A DNA stretch of 39,843 nt, from NCBI GenBank assembly GCA_017960885.1, contig JAGCYI010000005.1:1-39843 (forward strand). The letters run 5' to 3'. Each line of letters opens with the position of its first letter. The stretch's first letter is position 1. Origin of the DNA: Bacteroidales bacterium. Its GTDB lineage: Bacteria > Bacteroidota > Bacteroidia > Bacteroidales > UBA3824. A program made the translations under genes and the position numbers. Under the pieces are notes generated by a model. It had not been told where the DNA came from, searched no databases, and saw nothing but the letters and a program-made list of their open reading frames with translations. This document shows, piece by piece, positions 25,996 to 33,345 of this stretch.

Positions 25996-27120
25996 CTATT
26001 TCACCGTTACGAATCCGTCATCGGTAATATCCGGTTCATTGTCGTGGATATCGGTGTGGGTAAGATTTTTAATTACCTGAATTACACGTTTTTGCGAGTC
26101 GATATGAGGACCTTTGTTCGGGGGTTTGATCTGGTATGTGGGAATTATCTGCGCTGAGATAAAGTTGCCGGTCTTTGAATCCATCTTAACACGGAAAATA
26201 GGGGCAAGTCCGTTCACACCTTTTATATTAATATTGCTGTAAGTGGCAAAGTTGCCCATAGAGTATGCTATAAACTTGCCTTTGTAAACCTCTATGGCAC
26301 GGGTAACATGAGGACCGTGGCCAAGCACAATATCAGCTCCGGCATCTATCACTGTGTGGGCAAATTTGTATGGATTGCCACGGTTTTGACCCAAAAATGA
26401 TTCATATTGACGTGTAATATGCTGATAGCTGGCACCTTCGGCACCACCGTGGAACGATACGATAACAATGTCGCAGGTCTCTTTGAGTTTCTTCACAAGT
26501 GCGCAGGCGTTGGCGTGGTCGGTAATCTGAACAGTTCCCTGGTTGGGTGCGAAAGCGCAGAAACCATACTTTACGCCGTTGACCTCAAACTCGGCTGTGG
26601 GCTTTTCGGTAAATCCTGCCCAGTTGATTTCAAGACTGTCTAACAAGTGCTTGGCGTTGTTCTTGCCATATTCGCCAAAGTCGCCGCTGTGATTATTGGC
26701 AACGCTCACAAGGTTGAATCCTGCATCCTTGAAACAGTTGGCAAACTTGCGGGGCATACCAAAAGTGAAACATGTCTTGGGGTCGTTGCAGTTTTTTGCT
26801 CCGAGTTTGGTATCGGTAAAAGTGCCTTCCACATTGCAGAAAACCACATCAGAAGAATCGAAATAAGGGCGCACCTCGTCTAAAAGGTGGCTTGCGTCCA
26901 TGTTGGGAGGGCAATAGCTCTTGTCGGGGACAATGCTGCCGAGCATAATGTCGCCCACTGCGGTAATGGTTATGGTCTTAGACTCTGTTTCGTCCATTTC
27001 TGGAAAAACTTTGATATTAATCGGATCTACAACCGATTGCGAAGTAGTGTCTTGAGCTGAAACGCTCTGCGCCGACAATAAAATAAGGGAGGCGCACATC
27101 AGGGTAGTTAATTTTTTCAT
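25996..27120 (-). CDS. CapA-family (poly-gamma-glutamate capsule synthesis-like) metallophosphatase-fold protein
   Basis: 374 residues with a signal peptide (1-22, ending SVSAQ). The CapA (PGA_cap) domain spans about 50-335. Its metal-site motifs of the calcineurin-like fold are AVGDIMLGS (54-62), CNVEGTFTD, VSVANNHSGDFG, IVSFHGGAEG and GHGPHVTRA. The core motifs appear intact. CapA of Bacillus takes part in poly-gamma-glutamate synthesis or anchoring, but stand-alone homologues are widespread in bacteria with no PgsBC partners, as here, so capsule formation should not be assumed. It is likely periplasmic or surface-exposed. The gene follows tRNA-Arg on the same strand but a terminator separates them. 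I see no clear promoter box in the short gap upstream. Confidence 0.85.
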   Translation of the reverse strand: MKKLTTLMCASLILLSAQSVSAQDTTSQSVVDPINIKVFPEMDETESKTITITAVGDIMLGSIVPDKSYCPPNMDASHLLDEVRPYFDSSDVVFCNVEGTFTDTKLGAKNCNDPKTCFTFGMPRKFANCFKDAGFNLVSVANNHSGDFGEYGKNNAKHLLDSLEINWAGFTEKPTAEFEVNGVKYGFCAFAPNQGTVQITDHANACALVKKLKETCDIVIVSFHGGAEGASYQHITRQYESFLGQNRGNPYKFAHTVIDAGADIVLGHGPHVTRAIEVYKGKFIAYSMGNFATYSNINIKGVNGLAPIFRVKMDSKTGNFISAQIIPTYQIKPPNKGPHIDSQKRVIQVIKNLTHTDIHDNEPDITDDGFVTVK

Positions 27121-27152
27121 CTTAAAAAATGTTTATATAATATAAGGAGTGA

Positions 27153-27183
27153 TAATAAAAAAGCCCGAAACAAATTCCGGGCC
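27153..27183 (-). terminator. Terminator after tRNA-Arg
   Basis: GCCCG (27163-27167) and CGGGC (27178-27182) form a GC-rich stem. On the minus strand the T-rich TTTTTTATT follows immediately. It begins 9 bp beyond the tRNA 3' end. Confidence 0.75.
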
Positions 27184-27191
27184 TACAAACG

Positions 27192-27265
27192 TGATCCGGG
27201 AGCGATTCGAACGCTCGACCCACAGCTTAGAAGGCTGTTGCTCTATCCAGCTGAGCTACCGGACC
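27192..27265 (-). tRNA. tRNA-Arg (anticodon TCT)
   Basis: The minus strand folds as a complete 74-nt cloverleaf including the discriminator A. The acceptor stem GGTCCGG pairs with CCGGATC (one G-T pair). The D arm contains AGCTCAGCTGGATAGAGC. The anticodon arm is ACAGC-CTTCTAA-GCTGT, giving anticodon TCT, which reads AGA/AGG. The T arm contains GTTCGAATC. CCA is not encoded. A consensus promoter lies directly upstream and a terminator directly downstream, so it is transcribed alone. Confidence 0.95.
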
Positions 27266-27279
27266 TCGGTTTTGCGCCG

Positions 27280-27311
27280 CAAAGGTATTACAATTATTCC
27301 TTTTGCACAAA
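27280..27311 (-). promoter_or_regulatory. Promoter of tRNA-Arg
   Basis: On the minus strand, TTTG (27308-27311) and TACCTTTG (27280-27287) are 20 nt apart, an exact match to the Bacteroidetes consensus. The -7 box is identical to that of the distal rRNA promoter at 295-302. Confidence 0.8.
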
Positions 27312-27338
27312 TATTTTTGATGGTTTTTTCATAAAAAG

Positions 27339-28763
27339 TTATTCAAAAAAATCATTTTTGAAGTTAACTAAATAGACTTTGTCGGTGGCGCGGGTAAAGG
27401 CTGTATAGAGCCAACGCAGATATTCGCGGTCAATCATTTCGTCGGTGATATAGCCTTGGTCAATAAAAACATTGCTCCACTGTCCGCCCTGGCTCTTGTG
27501 ACAAGTAACGGCGTAGGCAAACTTCACTTGCAGAGCGTTGAAATACTCATTATTCTTGATTTCCTTATACATATCGCGCTTGTTCATACCTGCGTAATCC
27601 TCGCAGACAGCCTTGTAGAGGCGTTCGGAATCCTCGTTGGTGAGGGCAGGTGTTTGACTGTTGAGACATTCGAGAATAATTTTGGCAGAAAACTCAAGGT
27701 TGTCGTAATCGGGAAAACGCAAGTCAACATTCACAAAAGTAAAGCCATAAAGGTTCTCATAGCGTCCCACACGGGTAACCTCGGCAATGTCACCGTTGGC
27801 AATAAAGTCGGTTTCCTTTATATCTTTAGTATAGAAGTAATTGTTTTTCACCACCATAACAATATCGCCGGAAGAAATCTGCTCTTCGCGCCAAAAAATA
27901 CGGCTGCGGATACCTGCATTATATATGCCGGCGTTTTTGTTTGAACGAGTAATCACCAATGTGTCAAGAATACCATTATGGTCGTAAGAATATTCAAGTT
28001 TTTCTAAAAGATCGGCACCAGTAATGCGTTCAATATCATTAAAAGCTGATAATGAGAACTTTGGAAAAGGATTTTGACCTTCAATAGCGGAATCAACACG
28101 GTTTCGCAACAAAGTAGCATTATAAAGAATGCCGCTCTCGTTGGCCTGGCGCACCACATTTGACAGCACAGCGGAATCCACATTCAAACCATAACATTGC
28201 AGTTCATCAATATCAAGCGCAGGCGAAACCGACTCCCCTACCGGCGGAAGCTGTCCCGAATCGCCCACAAGCATAAGGCGGCAGTTGCTTCCTGAAAAAA
28301 CATACGAAATCAAATCATCAAGCAGACGTCCAGAGCCGAAAACCGCGTCGCCCCCACCCTGCGAAATCATCGAAGCTTCGTCTATAATAAATAAGGTGTC
28401 GGAAAGTTTGTTTGGCGACAGAGAAAAATTACTGTCGATAATGGCGGCAGTTTTTTGTCGGTAGATAGATTTGTGAATGGTAAAAGCCTTATGGTTAGCA
28501 AATTGCGAAAAAACCTTAGCCGCCCGTCCAGTGGGAGCCATAAGCACGCAGTTTACTTTAAGGCTGGTAAGTGTCTTTACCAGAGCACTTGTGAGACTTG
28601 TCTTGCCAGTGCCGGCGTAACCGTAGAGCACAAAGATATCGGCGGCGGAAGAATCGTGAGCGGTAATAAAATGTGAAATTTTTTTTGCGGCAGCATTCTG
28701 GTCGGGCGTAGGTTCAAACCCAAGATTCTGCAACAAAATTTGATTAACAATATCTTGATTCAT
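27339..28763 (-). CDS. RecD/Pif1-like superfamily 1 DNA helicase (AAA_30 plus UvrD_C_2 domains)
   Basis: 474 residues. Motif I (Walker A) GYAGTGKT is at 48-55, motif Ia APTGRAA follows at about 76-82, motif II FIIDEAS at 125-131, motif III GDSGQLPPVGE near 190, and the C-terminal motif V-like block FAYAVTCHKSQGGQWSNVFID followed by YTAFTRATDKVYLV. This is the arrangement of RecD2/Dda/Pif1-like 5'-3' helicases. It lacks the long N-terminal region of RecD2 and there are no recB or recC genes nearby. It probably works alone in replication or repair; that is inference. It has a promoter candidate at 28800-28833. Confidence 0.88.
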   Translation of the reverse strand: MNQDIVNQILLQNLGFEPTPDQNAAAKKISHFITAHDSSAADIFVLYGYAGTGKTSLTSALVKTLTSLKVNCVLMAPTGRAAKVFSQFANHKAFTIHKSIYRQKTAAIIDSNFSLSPNKLSDTLFIIDEASMISQGGGDAVFGSGRLLDDLISYVFSGSNCRLMLVGDSGQLPPVGESVSPALDIDELQCYGLNVDSAVLSNVVRQANESGILYNATLLRNRVDSAIEGQNPFPKFSLSAFNDIERITGADLLEKLEYSYDHNGILDTLVITRSNKNAGIYNAGIRSRIFWREEQISSGDIVMVVKNNYFYTKDIKETDFIANGDIAEVTRVGRYENLYGFTFVNVDLRFPDYDNLEFSAKIILECLNSQTPALTNEDSERLYKAVCEDYAGMNKRDMYKEIKNNEYFNALQVKFAYAVTCHKSQGGQWSNVFIDQGYITDEMIDREYLRWLYTAFTRATDKVYLVNFKNDFFE

Positions 28764-28799
28764 AATTAATTATTATCAAAACAAAAACTATATGCGAAA

Positions 28800-28833
28800 C
28801 AAAGTTACAAAAAAGCTCGCCACAAACGCCAAA
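28800..28833 (-). promoter_or_regulatory. Promoter candidate of the RecD-like helicase gene
   Basis: On the minus strand TAACTTTG (28800-28807) is an exact -7 box. TTTG at 28830-28833 lies 22 nt upstream, slightly longer than usual. Confidence 0.5.
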
Positions 28834-28870
28834 ATTATTTTTATTAAAAAATAAAAAAAAAGAACATTTT

Positions 28871-28901
28871 TTTATTTAATGTTGATTTTTTTTTAAATTT
28901 G
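28871..28901 (+). promoter_or_regulatory. Promoter candidate of the pilin-like gene
   Basis: TAAATTTG (28894-28901) matches the -7 consensus. The -33 region is weak (TTTA at 28871-28874, 19 nt spacing). It shares a divergent intergenic region with the helicase promoter. Confidence 0.45.
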
Positions 28902-28938
28902 CGCAGACAAAATTAAAAACTAAAAATAAAAACATACA

Positions 28939-29580
28939 ATGATTAAAATTATAATTCAAGTAGCTTTGGCAGTCCTGATTATATTTCTGGGCTATTGCAT
29001 CTACGATAGTATAATGCAGCCGATCCGTTTTCAAAACAAAGCAAGCTGGCGATACGAACGCACAAAACAAAGTCTAATCAACATTCGCGACGCACAGGTG
29101 GCATTCAAAAGCACCTATGGCAAGTACACCGACAATTTCGACACATTAGAGAATTTCGTCAAAAACGGCGAATTAAAAATTGTGAAAGCTATCGGTAACA
29201 TTCCCGACAGCTTCTTCAACAAATATCCTCGCAAGGTGGCTGAAATGAAAGCTATTGAGGCAGGTATTGTTCGTCGTGACACCGTATTAGTTTCTTGCTA
29301 CGACTCCCTCTGCCAAGGCAAATACATTCTCGACTCGCTCAGATATGTGCCCTTGACAGGCGGTAAAATTTTCGAGCTCGACACATCTTCTATCAAAACT
29401 GCATCTTCAATTATTGTTCCTGTATTTGAAGCTAAAGCTCACAACGATGTTTACATGCTCGGTCTCGACCGTCAGGAAATCATTAACAAAACCGACGAAC
29501 AGGAGCAGAATTCAAAGTATCCCGGTCTCAAAGTTGGTTCGTTAACCGAAATCAACAACAACGCCGGAAACTGGGAATAG
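28939..29580 (+). CDS. Single-pass membrane protein with pilin/pseudopilin-like N-terminal layout, unknown function
   Basis: 213 residues. One hydrophobic helix at about 3-23 (IKIIIQVALAVLIIFLGYCIY) is followed by an amphipathic helix and a soluble domain. The stretch RTKQSLINIRDAQVAFKSTYGKYTDNFDTLENFV (about 45-78) resembles the region after the N-terminal helix of type IV pilins and pseudopilins, where short helix turns and 'YxxxxGxYxxdfdeL' motifs are common. There is no recognisable prepilin peptidase site, so this is resemblance and not assignment. The gene ends in a strong terminator and is followed by the DUF3822-like gene, whose fold may relate to PilM/GspL. An inner-membrane anchor with a periplasmic domain is the safest description. 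Confidence 0.65.
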   Translation: MIKIIIQVALAVLIIFLGYCIYDSIMQPIRFQNKASWRYERTKQSLINIRDAQVAFKSTYGKYTDNFDTLENFVKNGELKIVKAIGNIPDSFFNKYPRKVAEMKAIEAGIVRRDTVLVSCYDSLCQGKYILDSLRYVPLTGGKIFELDTSSIKTASSIIVPVFEAKAHNDVYMLGLDRQEIINKTDEQEQNSKYPGLKVGSLTEINNNAGNWE

Positions 29581-29601
29581 TATCCTGATAGTAAAATTTT
29601 T

Positions 29602-29652
29602 AATAAATCTCCAAATTTCTTATCCAAGAGTTTGGAGATTTATTTTTTTTTT
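29602..29652 (+). terminator. Strong terminator after the pilin-like gene
   Basis: A perfect 14-bp stem (29602-29615 with 29631-29644) with a 15-nt loop runs directly into a stretch of T to 29652. It would strongly reduce transcription into the next gene, which starts at 29684, so that gene needs its own promoter or read-through. Confidence 0.88.
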
Positions 29653-29683
29653 GTAAATTAGAGCCTTAAAAAATCAGATTGCA

Positions 29684-30520
29684 ATGAAAGACATAAAAAA
29701 CTTTACTTCATCGTTTAACATCAATAAAACAAGTACTTACAACCTGTCGCTACAGATTAGCCGACGTGGTTATACTTATTGTATATTAGACTCGTACTCA
29801 AAAGAATACGTAGCAATCAAACATTTCGGCTACGACAACGAACTCAACGACGAAAATCTCTACGACAGACTCAAAAGCAACTTGTCGGACGATGCTTTTA
29901 TTGGCAAAAGCTACAAGTCGGTGGATATGATTTTCGTAACATCCAAAAATGTTATCGTGCCCAACACTGTTTTCGACAAGGCTAAAATCAAAGAGATAGC
30001 AAGCGCCAACTTTGAAATCTCCGACAAAGAAGAGATCCAGTTCAACAAAATCAAGACTATTTCGGCGCACAACGTTTTTGTGATACCGTCGTTTGTAACC
30101 ACACTGATGGTGAACACTTTCCCTGAAATCAACTTCTACCATCAGGCTACCCCGTTTATCGAAAACGCTATCAACAGTTTCGGAAACTCGCTCTGCGTTT
30201 CGGTAAACTTCTACTACGACACCATCGACGTGGCTATCACCGACAAAGGAAGGTTGCTGTTTTACAACTCTTTCCCATACAAAACCGACACCGACGTGCT
30301 ATACTTGATATCTAACGTATTGGAAAAAACCAAAACCGACAAAAACACTCCGATAATGATCTCGGGATATGTCGACAAGAAAGACGAAGTGTTCAAACTT
30401 ATTTACAAATACTTCCCAAATGTTTACACTGCCGACCTCTACAACGACTACCGTTTCCCGTTTGCTGACATCGAGGAGCATCGTTTCTATAATCTTATGA
30501 ACCTACCATGCGTATCATAA
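29684..30520 (+). CDS. DUF3822-like protein, possible actin/PilM-type fold, unknown function
   Basis: 278 residues, no signal peptide or membrane helix. The position directly before rsmD and the pattern of strands are those I associate with the Bacteroidetes family DUF3822. The middle part (CVSVNFYYDTIDVAITDKGRLLFYN, about 177-201) has the alternating strand-turn pattern of actin-like ATPase domains such as PilM and GspL. A second half-repeat (KTPIMISGYVDKKDEVF, roughly) fits a second subdomain. No ATP-binding motif is obvious, so nucleotide binding is not shown. It overlaps the rsmD start by 13 bp, indicating translational coupling. Function is not established. The neighbouring pilin-like gene makes a membrane-assembly partnership conceivable. 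Confidence 0.7.
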   Translation: MKDIKNFTSSFNINKTSTYNLSLQISRRGYTYCILDSYSKEYVAIKHFGYDNELNDENLYDRLKSNLSDDAFIGKSYKSVDMIFVTSKNVIVPNTVFDKAKIKEIASANFEISDKEEIQFNKIKTISAHNVFVIPSFVTTLMVNTFPEINFYHQATPFIENAINSFGNSLCVSVNFYYDTIDVAITDKGRLLFYNSFPYKTDTDVLYLISNVLEKTKTDKNTPIMISGYVDKKDEVFKLIYKYFPNVYTADLYNDYRFPFADIEEHRFYNLMNLPCVS

Positions 30521-31053
30521 CAGGAATGTACCGCAGCCGGCAAATCAACCTTCCGGCGTTTTTCAAAGACCGTCCCACAACCGATATGGCTAAGGAATCG
30601 CTGTTTAATATTATTTCCAACAATTTTGAATACAGCGAAACAAGTTTCTTAGACCTCTTTTCGGGAAGCGGAGGCATCAGTTACGAAATGGCTTCGCGTG
30701 GATGCACCAACATCACCTGCGTAGACATCAATAGAAAATACTGCGAATTTATCAATCGCAATTTCAAAGATATGTATCCGCAACGCACGCCCGCGAGAGT
30801 GCTAAATGCTGATGCGTTTAAGTTTATCGAAAACACACCATTGAACTACGATCTGATTTTTGCCGACCCGCCTTACGACTTGGAGGGCATTGAGCGGATT
30901 CCTGAAACAATTATGAACAATCCTGGACTTAAACCCGGAGCCACTCTGATAATAGAACACAGCGCAAAGACACGTTTCACAGATATGCTCCACATACGAG
31001 ACCAGAGGCATTATGGAAAGGTAAATTTCAGTTTCTACCGCAAAGATGAATAA
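30508..31053 (+). CDS. rsmD: 16S rRNA (guanine(966)-N2)-methyltransferase
   Basis: 181 residues, the usual RsmD length. The N-terminus MRIITGMYRSRQINLP, then RPTTDMAKESLFNII, is diagnostic. SAM-binding motif I is FLDLFSGSGGISYE (47-60), the acidic motif II residue is in CVDINRKY (71-78), and the catalytic motif IV DPPYDL is at 120-125. The enzyme uses SAM to methylate G966 (E. coli numbering) of 16S rRNA in the 30S subunit. The start lies inside the preceding gene (13 bp overlap). It ends at a bidirectional terminator. Confidence 0.9.
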   Translation: MRIITGMYRSRQINLPAFFKDRPTTDMAKESLFNIISNNFEYSETSFLDLFSGSGGISYEMASRGCTNITCVDINRKYCEFINRNFKDMYPQRTPARVLNADAFKFIENTPLNYDLIFADPPYDLEGIERIPETIMNNPGLKPGATLIIEHSAKTRFTDMLHIRDQRHYGKVNFSFYRKDE

Positions 31054-31060
31054 ACCCAAA

Positions 31061-31092
31061 TAAAAAAACACCGCCAGACGACGGTGTTTTTT
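31061..31092. terminator. Bidirectional terminator between rsmD and the small barrel-like gene
   Basis: AAACACCG (31066-31073) pairs with CGGTGTTT (31082-31089) around an 8-nt loop. It is flanked by a run of A on the left and a run of T on the right, so it can end transcription from both converging genes. Confidence 0.85.
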
Positions 31093-31113
31093 ATTTTGAA
31101 TAAGAATCAAATA

Positions 31114-31551
31114 CTAATTCTTACCGATAATTGTATTGGCATCGGCTTTGACTGTAAGTTCTAGATAAATCCAAGCCTTTTCGCCTTGGTTAACAGGCTT
31201 AGGTGTAGCCCAAGTGCGGTTTACGAGTTTCTCTTCTGCGGATTCGCCATCCTCAGCAGGAATAATGTCGTGAACCAAAACCTCTACAGGAGAGCCGTTA
31301 ACTTTAACAATAACATTGTCGCCAGCTGTAAACGAACCCTTGTCCACTACGCCGATAGCCGCACAACGGTTTTTGTAGCGACGTGCTTGTTTCATTCCCA
31401 CAGCCACTGAGGTAGGAGCTATCAACATAGACTCCACAATGCGGAAAGTGTTTGCATAATTGTCGTCGGCAGGTACCGACTCGGGTGCAACTGGTTTACC
31501 CAATGCTTGTTCGGGTGCTGGTGTTCCGAATAGAAAACTAAAAAATCCCAT
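31114..31551 (-). CDS. Small protein with a possible translation-factor-type beta-barrel, unknown function
   Basis: 145 residues. The first 28 are Pro/Ala-rich with a short hydrophobic start (MGFFSFLFGTPAP), not a convincing signal peptide. The rest is strand-rich: VAVGMKQARRYKNRC, AAIGVVDKGSFTAGDNVIVKVNG, VEVLVHDIIPAEDG, QGEKAWIYLELTV. The GVVDKGSFTAGDNV pattern with its following strands resembles domain II of EF-Tu-type GTPases (GxVxxGxxxxGDxV). There is no GTPase domain. It starts 30 bp after the papain-like lipoprotein stop, so it may be the fourth gene of the Nudix operon. Function unknown. Confidence 0.6.
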   Translation of the reverse strand: MGFFSFLFGTPAPEQALGKPVAPESVPADDNYANTFRIVESMLIAPTSVAVGMKQARRYKNRCAAIGVVDKGSFTAGDNVIVKVNGSPVEVLVHDIIPAEDGESAEEKLVNRTWATPKPVNQGEKAWIYLELTVKADANTIIGKN

Positions 31552-31581
31552 AATACTAATATTAAAGTGTTAATAATTGAG

Positions 31582-33345
31582 TTATTTTGCTTTTACTAAA
31601 CGTTTTGATTTAGCCATAGCTGCCTGACCCTGTGCGGATTTGCGCCATGCCATAGCTTTTGTTTTAAGACGTCCCGACTTCTTTTCTGCATTCAACAATG
31701 CAGAAATTTCAGCGGTAGAATATGTGTTGAGATTATTCTCCGTTATCATAGTCTGACACGGTGAATTGTCGTTCTGTTTGGGTTTGAATACCTTGTGAGC
31801 CTTGGCTGTAACATAAGAATTATCGTCAACATTAGTTGCTATACCATTCACAAAGGTAATAGGCGCGTTGTCATCGGCGGTGAAATAGAGGTAGTTGTTG
31901 TCTTCGTTAGATTCATCAATAGAGGCGAACGCGTCGGAAGCGAGCACAAGGTAGTATTGTCCGTTGAGGTCGTCGGGCATCTTAAATGTCCATGAGAAAC
32001 AATCCGAAGGATCAGTGCCAGCCACACTTGCACCACCGGGAACGTCTATATTGTTCCAGCAAAAGGCTTGAGAAGCAAGACCCAAATAAGCACTCGCTTC
32101 TTCATTGTCCCAGTCGTCATAGGCACCTTTAGTGCCAAACTTGTCGGTATAGAAGTCTACTAGCAAAATACCATAGTCTTTTGCATCATAAGCATTGTAG
32201 TAAAGCAGGCAAATACCCCAGTTGTTTGACGAAGAGATTTTAGAACTTCCTGCGTTGAACACATTGTAATCGCAAGTGCGCCAAAGCGGGTCGTCGGAAT
32301 CAGAGTCATCGGGATCGTCGTAGTCGAGATAAGCCAACGATGTAGGTATCAAATCATAACCAGAAGTGGGGTTCACCACTTTGTTGGCAACAGTTTCGGG
32401 AGAATCGTTAAAACCGTACAGCACAAATCCACAGAAAGCGAACTCGCTGCTGCACAGAAATTTTTGATCAACCCATATATATCCGTCGTTGCCCCAAGAT
32501 TTGCCCCATGTGTTAACCACAAGGAAACAACCGTTAGGTCCGCGGTTATCGTCATAACCCGCAATCACCATAGCGTGGTTTGCATGCTGACCAGAACAAT
32601 CGAACGAGGTTTGCTGATAAAGATAGTCGAAATCTTTGTCGGCAAGCATAAACTCGTCGCCGAGCCGTGCGCCAAAAACAATCAACTTGCCTTGATTGAG
32701 GTAAGATTTAACGTTAGAAACATCGTTGATATTGATTTCGCGGTAAGCTTTGATCTTATATTTTGCAGCCTCGCTGTCTTGTGATCCAGAAGGATTGCCA
32801 GAACAATTGCCCATATTCGCGTAGGGCATACTCTGCAATGTGGCAACGCCTTTTTTCTGAATAATGTCGAGAACTTCCTCAAAATAAGAGCCATCGCAAC
32901 TTGTACGGTTGTTCATAGCATAAAACACATACTTAGGACTAAACTGATATGCTGGACTCGACAACTGAGTAGATGTTAAGTTGTTTTCTTTAGCATAAAG
33001 GTAGGTGCGTGCGTTGTAAGCCGACGCCCACGCCACGCAAGTGCCGTATTGTCCTTGGTCGCCAATGGGCGGAAGGTAGTTTCGCAGGTCAACAGAACCA
33101 GAAAGGTCGGGCATAACTTGAGAGTCATCGTCGATAATGTCTACAATATTGATATCGTCTTCCAAACGAGAGGGATCCTCTTCGTCCCAATCATAACCGG
33201 TGTGGGAATCTACGTTAGTAGAGTCAATACCCAAAGCATTGGCAAGTACATCTACAATTTCGTCAACACTGCAAGAAGTGATTCCCGACGTGGCAGCTGC
33301 GCCAAAAAGCGCAAGAACGCCAATTTTCAATAATGATTTTTTCAT
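31582..33345 (-). CDS. Papain-like (C1A) cysteine peptidase lipoprotein with C-terminal CARDB-like domain
   Basis: 587 residues. Lipoprotein signal peptide with lipobox ITSC, Cys25, followed by SVDE, an acidic start compatible with Bacteroidetes surface-export signals. An acidic linker (about 50-80) leads to the catalytic domain at about 84-300: VDLRNYLPPIGDQGQYGTCVAWA contains oxyanion Gln97 and nucleophile Cys103, His257 lies in ANHAMVIAGYDD, and Asn278 in VVNTWGKSWG. All four key residues are present, so it should be active. No inhibitory propeptide is visible. Residues about 330-500 resemble a CARDB/Ig-like domain (ending DESNEDNNYLYF). The C-terminal ~40 residues are strongly basic (KKSGRLKTKAMAWRK, then KSKRLVKAK), which is unusual. 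Its ATG overlaps the stop of the pentapeptide-like gene (ATGA). Confidence 0.87.
   Translation of the reverse strand: MKKSLLKIGVLALFGAAATSGITSCSVDEIVDVLANALGIDSTNVDSHTGYDWDEEDPSRLEDDINIVDIIDDDSQVMPDLSGSVDLRNYLPPIGDQGQYGTCVAWASAYNARTYLYAKENNLTSTQLSSPAYQFSPKYVFYAMNNRTSCDGSYFEEVLDIIQKKGVATLQSMPYANMGNCSGNPSGSQDSEAAKYKIKAYREININDVSNVKSYLNQGKLIVFGARLGDEFMLADKDFDYLYQQTSFDCSGQHANHAMVIAGYDDNRGPNGCFLVVNTWGKSWGNDGYIWVDQKFLCSSEFAFCGFVLYGFNDSPETVANKVVNPTSGYDLIPTSLAYLDYDDPDDSDSDDPLWRTCDYNVFNAGSSKISSSNNWGICLLYYNAYDAKDYGILLVDFYTDKFGTKGAYDDWDNEEASAYLGLASQAFCWNNIDVPGGASVAGTDPSDCFSWTFKMPDDLNGQYYLVLASDAFASIDESNEDNNYLYFTADDNAPITFVNGIATNVDDNSYVTAKAHKVFKPKQNDNSPCQTMITENNLNTYSTAEISALLNAEKKSGRLKTKAMAWRKSAQGQAAMAKSKRLVKAK

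Noticed and set aside
25996..27120. CapA-like protein as evidence for a poly-gamma-glutamate capsule
   Set aside because: No PgsB or PgsC homologue is nearby, and single CapA-family genes are widespread in bacteria that lack this polymer.
27149..27334. 61-codon plus-strand frame
   Set aside because: It runs through the tRNA-Arg gene and its promoter, so it is not a plausible coding sequence.
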